The notes under the pieces are model-generated. The model searched no databases and was not told where the DNA came from. It saw only the letters and a program-made list of their open reading frames with translations. Below, in pieces: positions 43,637 to 54,888 of a stretch of DNA of 64,000 bases. This stretch comes from Microthyrium microscopicum (Eukaryota > Ascomycota > Dothideomycetes > Microthyriales > Microthyriaceae). Position 1 is the stretch's first letter. The number at the start of each line of letters is the position of its first letter. Where the stretch lies: the NCBI GenBank assembly GCA_010405405.1, contig MU004233.1, forward strand, positions 1,833,086-1,897,085. Direction: 5' to 3'. The translations under genes and the position numbers were made by a program.

Positions 43637-46169
43637 ATGCAGCGACGCGTCTTTTCTGGCAGCACATCCACGCCAGCAAAATCTCCCATCAAGTCGGTTT
43701 ATCCTCTCATATCTCGAGCCTGCCATACTCATGCCCCCTAGAATCCCTTTGAACGATGACCGGCAAGAAAAGGCCAGTCGCCTACATAATCGCCAAGCAC
43801 AACATGAACTACATATGAACAATATCAAAGCCGCCGCGGCAACTCCCTTGCGAAAACGACGATCGCTACTTGCTCAAAGTCCGCGGACGCCTGCGGACGA
43901 CGATGAAGACGATGGATTGCCTTCTGTGTCTGGTACGGCCGTGACGCCAATGAAGCGCGTTCCTATAATGGCGAATTTTGAGGAGTGGATGAAAATGGCT
44001 ACCGATAATGTAGGCTGCAGGATTCACTCGATGAAGTATCCAGGCTGACAGGATACAGAAAATCAATGCGACCAACTCGTGGAATTTCGCGCTGATTGAT
44101 TATTTTCATGACATGTCATTACTACGCGAAGGCGATGGTGTCAATTTTCAAAGGGCCAGTTGCACGCTAGATGGTTGCGTCAAAATTTACACCAATCGTG
44201 TCGACAGCGTTGCGACAGAGACTGGAAAACTTCTCAGTGGCCTTGCCGATAGTAATAGTGACAGACGGAAAGGCGATGCTGATGCTGAGGACGACGATGG
44301 TGATGATGACGGTGAAGAAGGCAGCCAAAAGAAGACGAGGAAACGAGTAGGTGTATCGAGAATTGCGTAGAAATTTACTGATCAGAACAGGCACAACGAA
44401 CCGCAGAAGCTACTTTGGCTACGTCTTTTGCTCAACTCCAACTAAAGAAGATGGAACTGGAGTTCGCCATAGATCCATTATTCAAAAAAGCATCTGCCGA
44501 TTTCGATGAAGGTGGAGCCAAGGGCCTTCTTTTGAACCACCTGGCTATTGATTCGACAGGCAGAATTGTTTTTGACAGCAGTGATGATGCAGTTGATCAA
44601 GAAGAGAATGATGTCGACCAGACTAACCCAGAGCAAGATGCCACCGATATGCCTCAGAGCCAACCAGAATCAGTTGACATCGACCTAGATGCATTAGGAG
44701 CCGCATTCTTCCCAGATCTAACCACACTGGATGAGCAAGATATATGTCCATCCCTGAAGACTTTTGAACTAGGAGAGACAGATGCGTCCATGGACTTGCC
44801 ATTTCTCAAAGCGCCTGAAGACTGGCGACAAGACTCACAGACCGGTGCCGGTGCCGAGGACGACCCAACAGTCTTACACCAAGGGGACGCCGACGGTGGT
44901 GCTTTTGATGATGACGACAACATCCTAGGCGGCTTTGATCTAGCTGATGGCATTGGTTTTGGTGAAGGTGGAGAAGTCTGGGCTAAAGAAGCTGCCTTGG
45001 ATCCACAAATGCGCGTTCACGTAATGCAGAGTGTTGAAGGAGATGATCCCAACGATGATGTGGATGGTGAAGGTCTCCCAGGCAATGACCGCTTTTCGGT
45101 ATCCATGCGAATGGGTGGTGGTCAAGATCAGCAAAACATTCTCGACTACTTCGACAAGGCGCTGCAAAAGAACTGGGCTGGTCCAGAGCATTGGAAAATT
45201 CGACGAGTAAAGGATGCCGCCAAAGCAGCTGTCAATGGCCCAACAAAACGCAAGGAGAAGGAGCCCTTTGAGATTGACTTTGCAGCGCCCATGTCACAAG
45301 CTCTCGCCGATGCATTATACACGCCTGCTGCGGCAAACTCTGCCATATCGCTACCGAAGACGCAATGGCGATCAAGGACTCGAAATCTCCTACCTGACGA
45401 CAAGCACTTCAGCTCGCGGCAACTGCTCACTCTCTTCCTCAAGCCCAAAGCCATCCTTGGCGTACGAAATAGCTCTGGTCGCAAAGTGCAAGCAATGCCC
45501 CAAGTACCTGAAGGCGAAATTGATGAGCAGTACTGGGCTCAGCAAGAAGGTGCACCCATGGACGGCCAAGACGATGTGGTCGCCGGCAACTACGATGCCA
45601 ACTTCTTCCAAGACGACGGCTTTGGCGCTATGGGCGGTGCGGAAGATGACGATGATGAATTTGCCGATGCGCGCGACCACTTCTCTCCAGCTGCTGGCGA
45701 AGCTTTGGCAAACGGCGAAGTTGGCGGCTCGCAAGACGCGCCTGGCAATCTACTACTGGGTCATGCGAGACGCAACCGACCAGAGTATGTGCAATATGCG
45801 CGCGTAGCGACAAAGGTCGACGTACGCAGACTGAAAGAAGAGATATGGAAAGGTCTTGCACTAGAAGAGGTATGTTCCGCCGCACCACCAACATTCACTA
45901 AAATTTAGCTAATGGTTTCGCAGCCCGAAGCAGTCTCAGTGGAAAAGGCCCCGCCAGTAGACGAGGCACCGCTCATGTTCACAGATGTCATCAACAACCT
46001 GCAAACCGTTTATCCTAAGCAGGCGATGGCAGACATCTCCACATCGTTTTGCTTCATCTGCGTGCTACATTTGGCGAATGAAAAGGGTTTGGTGATTAAG
46101 AATCATGAAGACTTTCAGCAGCTTAGCATTCGGAAGGATCATACAGCGGAGATTGCTGGTATAGATTGA
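43637..46169 (+). CDS. BRN1: Condensin subunit 2 (Brn1/CAP-H/barren, kleisin)
   Basis: Exons 43637-43692, 43742-44009, 44059-44346, 44391-45869 and 45924-46169 encode 778 residues. The barren/Cnd2 family is conserved along its length: KIPLNDD near the N-terminus, MATDNKINATNSWNFALIDYFHDM, DGVNFQRASCTLDGCVKIYTNRVDSVATETGKLL (read in pieces), FDIDF-like EIDFAAP, NLLPDDKHFSSRQLLTLFLKP, and the C-terminal winged-helix kleisin end. It bridges the Smc2/Smc4 heads for chromosome compaction. The first intron starts GTCGGT, an unusual donor, but only this join gives KSPIKIPLNDD. If that intron is not real, translation could begin at the in-frame ATG at 43731. Confidence 0.93.
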
Positions 46170-46583
46170 TGGATTGGCGTGGTTACGATCAATAATGCTT
46201 TTGTAACGTGCATAGCTTGGCTAGGGAGTTTTCTTGGATGTAATTGTATGACGTTTGTTTGAGGCCGCGATTCTTACGTTATAAGAGTTCTTATGAATAT
46301 TATCACCATCTTGGATTTCTCTCATCTTTAATTGTTGAGGTATCAAATGGAAATCGTGGGGCGTTGAGAAGGGGGCAAGGGGGCCAGCATGCGGTTAGTG
46401 TAACTCTAGCGCGATTTCTTCAAGCAGGTTGATCTCATCAATCGTCCGACAGCTCTTGAATTTGGTCAACACCAAACGCCAGTCCCAGCCCAGTCCCGAA
46501 TATCTATCCTACTCTTTCTCCTACGGGCTACGGTACCATCCTTCAGCCATCCGACATCTGCCCATTGACATCAACCCCTCACT
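46170..46583. other. Intergenic, 0.4 kb
   Basis: 3' flank of BRN1 and promoter of STT4; nothing else seen. Confidence 0.4.
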
Positions 46584-49500
46584 ATGAGAACGTACGTCCC
46601 TTGTGCTTCCCAAACGACTCTCGTCAACATTCATACTCATGCTAAATTCGCTCAGGTTACGACGGGACGCGCTCGAGAAGCTTGCGCAGCTATCCGCCGC
46701 TGAGTCTTCTCCCGGCCAACAGAAAGATGTAGCTCGCCTATGTCGAAGATGTCCAGGCCCGCGTTCGCGTCTGAACAATGGCGCGGATACTCGCTCTGGT
46801 CCTGCGCGCATCCCAATGGTACACACAACTCCATCATACTTCATCGCCAATCTAACCTTTTTGCTAGGGTCTACCTGAACTAGAAGCTCTTCTCGCTCTT
46901 TGCAAAGCAGCGCCGCTCGTCACGAACATTGAAATCGCGGCCCAGCTTCTCGCGCAACTTACCTCCTATCTCCCCGAATCCCACGTCCAAAACCTAAACG
47001 TCCCTTTCTCCCTACTCAAAGAACGCCCTTCACCCTGGGAAGCTCTCACATATAGCCTTTGCAATGCCATTTTGTCTCTGGGCTTAAATCATCCTTCTCT
47101 ACGGCAGCACGCTGCTTCTACAATCAGTCGATATGTCACCAGTTGGCTCGAAGTAGCGCACACCAGCCTTGCGACTCCGATCGATACAGAGAACGACGCT
47201 GAATTCGCGGGAACATCAATTGGCCGAATTGTAACGCTCGCCGTCTCTCTTCTCGGTTTTCTGGAAGCTGCTGCTGCCCATGCTCGCTTCTGGACTCCGA
47301 GAGAGCGTATACAGCTCGTCCGTTTCATCTGGGACGCTCTTTCCGAAAAATATATGATCGCGTTGGAAACATGTCTAAGCATCATCAGAAATACCCGCGA
47401 CTCGGATGGTGATATGAGGACATGGAAACACTATTCTCGGCGATATGCAGCGGATGGAAGGCCTTTGGGTGCGATGATATTGCGCGTTGCTCTGATGGAA
47501 CTTGTAACGGCTTGTGCAGCTTTACAGGTAGCCTCGCCCCAAGCGTTGGAACAAAAAGATATTATGGAGCTTCTGCTGAGTGATGAGCCATTTGAGCGCG
47601 CGGAACAACCGACATTTGGAATGCCAATTGAGCAACTGGCTGAAATTTCAGCGGATGAAATGAAGCTGTTGGAAGAAGGATCGGATTACTTGAGACTTGG
47701 TTCAGCGTGGCAGCAGAGGCTTGCTTCTGCTGTTCGCGCCAATGTTTTCAAGACTTATCTATGCTGCTCAGTGCTGGACGAAGAAATCGCCGATCCAGAT
47801 GCATTGCTAATTCGCCTCGAATCAACCATGTCAGATCCCGCTCAGATACTGGATGAATATCTCGCATCGGTTGTTTTCAAATCCATGGCTACACTGGCAA
47901 AATCATCTTCCAGCTTGGCATCAAACATAAGCAGATCACTTTCTAGAGCTATTGTCTACGGCGGACTGGATTCCAAGACTGCCGCCGTGGCTGCTGAATG
48001 TCTGGCCTCCGTCCTCTTAAGACTTCCCCAGGATGCTACCATCACGACACTATACAGTCTAGGCAATGTTCTTTCCGCGCAGCCAGAGAATAGAAACTTG
48101 ACGGGCTCACCTGATTTTGATGGGCACGGCAAGAACCATCGACATTCAATGTATCCAGTTCAGAACGGGGGTAGCGTTGTTTCGTTTGGACCTGACGAGC
48201 CGTCATTGGTACATATGACCACCATTGAAGCTATCGTAAAGATTGCTTCGACTTGTGGACAGGATAAGATTATTGCCCTAGCGTTGTCCATGCTGCTCCA
48301 GAAATACGGTAAAGTGAACAACGCAGAAGTGGATGCGAAGATTATCACAGAGACGGCATTCCTTGGAGTCAAGAGTGCGCCGAGTGAGCTTCGCTCGCTA
48401 TTAAAAATGTACTCTAGGCTTTGCCACGATGGTCTCATCAAGGAAAATGATCTTATTCAGGAAGCTGTAAGTGGCCCAAGTCGATGCACAATGTCTTACT
48501 AATATCATCAGGTCATGCAAGCTCGGCTTCATCTCTCTCATGGCATCAAGCGAGGCACCGAAGCATTTGAGATTTATATTGTCCACTTACTAGACTCTAT
48601 CGTCAGTAAAGGTGATGCCCACGAGATTGAAACAAACAGCCATGTCCGAGATGTCGAACTAGCCGCTCATGAAATTGCCCAACTGTTGCGACCATTAGCA
48701 GCACTTGCAGCTGCCAATGCATCGCCAGATGCCGAAGAAGATCTCGGCATCGAGGGCTTCCTGACTCTTCAACGGGATGCTTGGTTCAATGCTGTTGTTC
48801 ATGGCTTCACCCTCACTTCACCATTTGGTATCAAGTACCGTCAAGAAATGCAGGTTCTGGCTCAATTCAGTCGCCCTCTAATCCCAGAGGACCGCGCGGA
48901 TCACCTTGAGAGTGATATCGAACTCAACACTACTCTGCGCCGTGGTAAGTCTCAGGATCATGTCGCAGACTTCCGTCGATATCTGTTCGAGGTTCTTCCG
49001 GAATCTCAGATAGATTTGCGTGAATTGAACTATTCGGAGCTGGTTTTCTTGGCTTCAGCATTTACTATGGAAAGTCTAAGGGCCATGTCTGGCGACTGCA
49101 CGAGGGTCCTGACATACTTCTTGGATCCAAGGTTGAGATCAGGCCCGCTTGGCAACTGCATGGTACAAGTTGCAAATCGAGTCGTTATGGAATATATCAA
49201 CCGAACACTTGCAGCAAAAGATCACATGTTTAGCGCTCCATATATCGCACAGCAACTGGCCTTGTTCTTTGCTGGATGTTGCCATCGCATCCACAAGGTT
49301 CAATACGTTGCCATCCATTGTGCAGATCTCATCATCAAACAGGTGCCGTCGAGTTTATGCCACAAGTCATCTCTTTTCGCCCTCTTGGAATTGCTCAGCA
49401 TCATGTGGTTTAGCTGTCTGGAACGTGAAATTGAGGAGTACGAATGGCAACCCAAGTTCACATCAGAGCGAGGCAAGGTCGAGGTTGAGCTATCTGATGA

Positions 49501-52500
49501 CTATGCATTCCGCCGTACCACTTTGGTTGAATTACACAAGTGGGCCAGGATATGGATGCTTCGAGTCCTTGATATCGCACCTCTAGATATCAAGGGTCTC
49601 ATTCAGACATACCTCTCAGACTATGACGATGAGGGCTCCTTTGGCCATGTCTCTCTTGGGCGATCATTTGCACTTGAAATGGGTGGCATGATTCCATCAA
49701 CAGATCAACGGCTTCATGCACTTGATAACCAGTCAGGCCTCGATATCAATACGGCGTCAGAGTTTATGGCCCAGTATACTACTCGACAGGAGTATCGATT
49801 TGTGGAAGGATTAAGAGATGACGATCAGGATGTTGCGCCTTTCCCGACCCAGCGGTTCAAAATGGACAAGTCAATTGAGGATGCACGCTTACTTCTCGCT
49901 GACATTGAAAGCCGGACCACTAGCCATCAAAATGTGTCCATGGCTGAAATCCGTGATGTCTTACGTCGTGCCGGTGCATTACTCTGCCGTACCGACAAAG
50001 ATGAGGGAGCGATTGTTCATCACCTTGTGGGAATTCCATTTGCCGTCCTGTCTCGCCAGTCCATAAAGCTCGGCATTTCACTCTGGACCGGCGTGATCAA
50101 AGAGAACGCACGCATGGAATCTCGCATTCTAGCCGAAATTGCAGAATGCTGGGAAAACACAGTCCGCCAACGTCGCGGTTTATTTGACCGTAGACTACTC
50201 CAGCAAGATCCATTCTACACCAAGCAGGAGTTTGCGCCATCAGACCGCAATCTCATCAGCAGGCGGCAGAAGCTTGCTCACGATCTGATCTCGCCACATC
50301 TGCGCTTAATCCAGTTTCTATCCAGTCATTTCAATGCTTCGAGACTGGGCACACCGCATATCCAACGCATCTATCAGCGAATCATTAATGTCACTCTCGA
50401 TGCCCTCGCAGACAAAAAATGCCCAGCGCTCACGCGTGAGGCCCACTTCCATATTGTGCTGCTCGCCTTACGTATTCTGCGCGCAAGTCCGGTGGATGCG
50501 CATCTTCTTTGGCGCTCCAAGGATCGAGTGTTGTCAGCGGCTTTGTCATGGTTTGCATCGAAACCACAGCATGTTCCCCTCTTCTATGTAGGAGTCTCTT
50601 AAGCTAACTTTTCTAGGTGGTCATTTGGTGGTAATCGATTGCAGATCAAGGCAGAAACCCATCTGCTCGGTGATATCCATACTGCGTTGGAGAAGGTCGC
50701 ATACATTGGTGCCGAGGGCTTTGGCTCTAGACGCTCTTTGCAGTCAAAGCAGGAGTTGCTTTATATGCTGCTTGCTAATGAACAGACTAGGCTGATTGTT
50801 TGGCTACACCCTCTGGATCACGAGCGGAAGCATCATTTGCATCATTTTATCTCTAACCAGCATAGCAAACCACCATCTGATGTGAGTAGTATGTACCTTT
50901 TCATAGACTGTTTTACTGACTTGCAAGGTTGCTTTAACGATTGGTCTCAAGACTGCTTGGGCTGAGAATCCTGAAATTGCGGTCCAATTAGCCCATCGAT
51001 TCCAATCGCCGGCGCTCACGGCAGCTTTGCGTTTCTTGTTGACGAGCTTTCCTGAAAAGGTGCTCAATGACCCGGATGCATTGGAGCTGCTTCTTGGCAG
51101 TTCGTTGCCCATTGATGTTGGACATCAGCTCAAAGTAAGTATCACCAGTGTCATTCATGTTCTAAGTACTAATAAGACCCAGTATCTGCTATATTGGGTT
51201 TCAGTCAATCCAATTACTGCCGTGCACTACTTCTTGCCGGCATACGGCAACAACGCATTCATCGTGCAATATGCTATGCGCGCACTCGAAAGCCACTCAG
51301 TTGATACCACATTTTTCTATGTCCCACAGATCGTACAGGCTCTTCGCTATGATATGCTGGGATATGTTGAGCGTTATATCATTGAGACGGCTAGGCTTTC
51401 GCAGTTGTTTGCCCATCAGATCATCTGGAACATGAAAGCAAATGCTTTCAAGGATGAAGAATCCCTTATCGTAAGTTATAAAGCTTGACTGGAGAGCATC
51501 GTGTCTAATAGTATTTTAGCCCGACCCTGTGAAACCGACACTGGATAAAGTATTGGAGAGTCTGATTGCAAGCTTTACTCCTGCAGACAAGGACTTTTAT
51601 GAGCGCGAGTTTCAGTTCTTCGATGAGGTCACTGACATTTCTGGCAAATTGAAGCCATACATCAAGCGAAGTAAGCCAGAAAAGAAACAAAAGATTGAAG
51701 AAGAGCTTCGGAAAATCCAAGTCGAAGTGGGAGTCTACCTTCCCAGTAATCCAGATGGTGTTGTTATTGGTATTGACCGCAAGTCTGGAAAACCACTACA
51801 AAGTCATGCCAAGGCGCCTTATATGGCCACTTTCCGCATCCGCAAAGAGAAAGAAGTAAACGATGAAGCGGACGAGATGCTCATCAAAACAAACGGCCAC
51901 TCAGCCAATATCCAAGACACATATGAGGTTTGGCAAAGCGCCATTTTCAAAGTCGGTGATGACTGTCGCCAAGACGTCCTCGCACTTCAACTCATCGCCG
52001 CCTTCCGCGGTATTTTCCACTCCGTTGGCCTTGACGTGTACGTCAACCCATACCGCGTCACAGCCACAGCACCCGGCTGCGGTGTAATCGACGTGCTCCC
52101 CAACTCCATCTCCCGTGACATGCTCGGCCGCGAAGCCGTCAACGGTCTCTACGACTACTTCATCAGCAAATACGGCGGCGAAGACAGCATCCGCTTCCAA
52201 GAAGCACGCAACAACTTTGTCAAATCCATGGCCGCCTACTCGGTAATATCCTTCCTTCTCCAGTTCAAGGACCGACATAACGGCAACATCATGATCGACG
52301 ATGCAGGCCATATTCTGCACATTGATTTCGGTTTCTGCTTCGACATTGTGCCAGGCGGTGTCAAATTTGAGCGCGCACCATTCAAGCTGACAGCAGAAAT
52401 GCTCGCTGTCATGGGCGGGCCTAATGCTCAAAGCTACATGTGGTTTGAGGAGCTGTGTATAAAGGCGTTCTTGTGCAGTCGCCCTCATGCTGAGCATTTA

Positions 52501-52707
52501 GCGAATATGGTGAGTGTGATGCTGGATAGTGGGTTACCGTGCTTTAAGCCGGCGACGATGCAGCACTTGAGGGAGCGGTTTGTGCTGGAGAGAAGTGAGA
52601 GGGAGGCGGCGGACTTCATGCGCGATTTGATTAGGAAGAGTGCGAATAATTTGGCGACGAAGGGGTATGATCATTTCCAGCTGTTGACGAATGGCATCCC
52701 CTACTAG
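46584..52707 (+). CDS. STT4: Phosphatidylinositol 4-kinase III-alpha (Stt4)
   Basis: Nine-part model: 46584-46591, 46656-46818, 46868-48466, 48512-50568, 50617-50881, 50928-51134, 51184-51471 and 51520-52707 (eight exons), giving 1,924 residues, the usual size of Stt4. It makes PI4P at the plasma membrane. The N-terminus (LRRDALEKLAQLSA, LCRRCPGP) is typical of the fungal orthologues. The long helical solenoid leads to the PIK accessory domain (FLPAYGNNAFIVQYAMRALES) and the kinase: DDCRQDVLALQLI, GCGVIDVLPNSISRDMLGR, and the catalytic and metal loops DRHNGNIMID and HIDFGF. The fourth intron appears to start with GC (50569), giving KPQWSFGGNRLQIKAE. No GT donor in the right phase gives this conserved junction. 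The first exon is only 8 bp (MRT). Confidence 0.93.
50569..50616 (+). other. Probable GC-AG intron in STT4
   Basis: The 48-bp interval begins GCATGT, differs by one base from the common GTATGT donor, has a ctaac branch sequence 10 bases before its end and closes with ctag. Its removal joins residues KPQ to WSFGGN in frame. The nearby GT at 50588 would leave a 29-bp intron in the wrong phase. Confidence 0.65.
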
Positions 52708-52766
52708 ATGGGCAGAGACAATGGTGGATTGGATCCAGATTGTATTGGAACAGATGGAGCTATTTA

Positions 52767-54314
52767 TTAGCTACTTTCTTGTTTCCTCCGCTTGCGCTGC
52801 CGTTTGCTGGAGTCGAGCAGTTCTTGCACTGACTGGGCTCCGATTTGGGCGGCTTCTTGCCACATGTTGTGTAGCTTCTTGACTACTTGTTTTAATAACT
52901 TCTTTTCCCCCATCCTCACTGCTATCGCCATGGCTATCCGACGGGTCTGCTGATCTGGCTGATTGCGTTGCTGAAGCTGTTCGAGTTTTTGTGCGTCCTG
53001 CTCGTATGTGGTTCCATAGCTGCTCAGGGCAGAATCCAGTGCCCGAAGAACGAATACGAAGAGCAGCCGTATGTCTCTGGCCGGTCCATCATGTCGAGCC
53101 AGCAATGTGTCCAACTCCTGGTCCTGGGGGCCAGTATTTCCTGCTTGTGTATTCGGGCCTTCAAGCATCGACTCCAGTTGAAAGATTGGGAAGAGCTCGA
53201 ATAATTCGTACATCTTCTCGACAGTGAATAATTCCAGGTCCTCATTCGCCATCACGACTCCATCCGGTATCTCGTCTTCTCCGTATATTCGCTCAAGTTT
53301 CTCCCTCAGCCCCTGCTCTGGCACTCGACACAACGTCCTCGCACTCGCAAGAAAACACTCCACCGGGATTTCAACCACATCGTACTGCGCATACCGCTCA
53401 GTTACATATCCATATCGCCTCAACAGCTCGCCTCGTGACAATGCCCCATAGTCGTTAAACACTTCCTCCCCCGCCGCTATATCTTTTACAGCACGCATCA
53501 CCAGCGTCCCATCTGCCTCGTAGAACAACTTGGCGTTGTTCCGGTCTGCGTCGGCGTTCAACAGGTCTGCCAGCGGCACCATCGCTTTCGGGAGCTCGGC
53601 GTCCGATTCATCAGAAACGTAACCTTCTTCGTCGACGGTACGCTGGCCGGTGGGTTCTACGTCAAATGCGTAGGCCATGATAGTCGAGGCAGCGACGTGA
53701 GCCCGACGAATCACTTCTTCGGCGAGCTGATCTTCGAGGAGGTGGCTAAGACCAAAGGCAGAGGCGTGAGTGCGTATGACTGGCAGGATGCGGGTCTTGA
53801 ACATATCTTCTGCGTCCTCACGACCAATCTTCGAGCGGACGGCACTGCTTTGCAGTTCAGCGAGCTCAGCCGGAGACCAGAACATTGGCGTGTCGAAGTC
53901 GGATTCTGTTGGTAAGAGGTCGAGATACGGTTGCCAGCGAGAATTCGGATGAGTCTGCTCGTGAATTAGTGCGAGCAGGAGACCTGTCCATGGATCCAAA
54001 GGCTCATCGTCGCTTGTGGCCGAGGCGATGATGGGCGCTGGTAGAGCCGCGGGCGTGAGGAGTGCAGATCGTGGGATGCTGAACAGTTCCGTGTCTATGG
54101 GTATACTCTGCGTTGCAACTAGACTGGTCAGCTACAGCAGAACAATTTCACTGAATTGCTTACTGATGCCGCGACCGCGGGCTTGGTGTCGTAGGTCGAC
54201 GATTTTGACAGCGGGGTGTGTTTGAATGTCGTTTTGACGGAGCCATTGGATAAAAGTATCATTTTTTGCTTCGAAGGGGATAAAGTCTTCGGTCATTGTG
54301 GTGTCTGCTGCCAT
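52767..54314 (-). CDS. SET-domain protein lysine methyltransferase (SETD6/Rkm4-like)
   Basis: Exons 54164-54314 and 52767-54118 (minus) give 500 residues. The split SET fold of the SETD6/RuBisCO-methyltransferase class is visible. The N-terminal part has HPAVKIVDLRHQARGRGI. The insert region includes W-Q-P-YLDLLP. PLADLLNADADRNNA stands where the NHS motif lies. GEEVFNDYGALSRGELLRRYGY carries the Tyr of the active site. The C-terminal substrate-binding part is helical and ends in a Lys/Arg cluster (KRQRKRRK) that could be a nuclear signal. Yeast Rkm4 methylates a 60S ribosomal protein; the target here is inferred. Its stop lies only 59 bp from that of STT4, on the opposite strand. Confidence 0.88.
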
Positions 54315-54888
54315 GTGGAGCTGCAGTTGCTTGGTGGTATGAACTGATGATGGTGATTCGTGAATGAAAAATTGGCGGTTTGGGTGTGGAAGCTTCAACG
54401 TTGATTGAACAGTCCCATCTAAAACTACTACTAGTATCAAAACCATATAATTACCTACCTCCTAATCAAGTCACTTGAATAAAAAATTGCTCTTATGTTT
54501 GGTACTTTACGAACGGATTTTAGTATTTACATACCATGGCAAATAAACAAATTCGCAGAGGAAACCACGATTCATTCCATGTACTTATTTGGTATACCTT
54601 GGGAAAGGCCTCGATTGACTGCGTACAATACCTTCAGGTCTCGTATTTTTAGATTTTGTTTATGAAAGAAAACAACTTCAAGGCACAAGATATGAGAATG
54701 CAGTGAGGCTCTGCGAAGTCACGGCAAGTTCCGCATGTGGCAGTGCAGATCTAACTCGTCGACTCGAGATTCAGGGCGACCTCTTGCAAGATTGAGGGTG
54801 ATATCAACTCTGCATTCGTTGTATTTCACCTTCATTCTTGCAATACTTCGGCGACTAGTTAAAGACAACTCCAGGCACTTCGGCAAAC
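54315..54888. other. Divergent promoter region, 0.57 kb
   Basis: Shared by the methyltransferase gene and the regulator gene; no further feature recognised. Confidence 0.45.

Noticed and set aside
50588-50616. GT donor at 50588 for the fourth STT4 intron
   Set aside because: Would leave a 29-bp intron and the wrong phase, leading to a TAA after a few codons.
51901-52497. 198-codon minus-strand frame
   Set aside because: Antisense of the conserved STT4 kinase domain.
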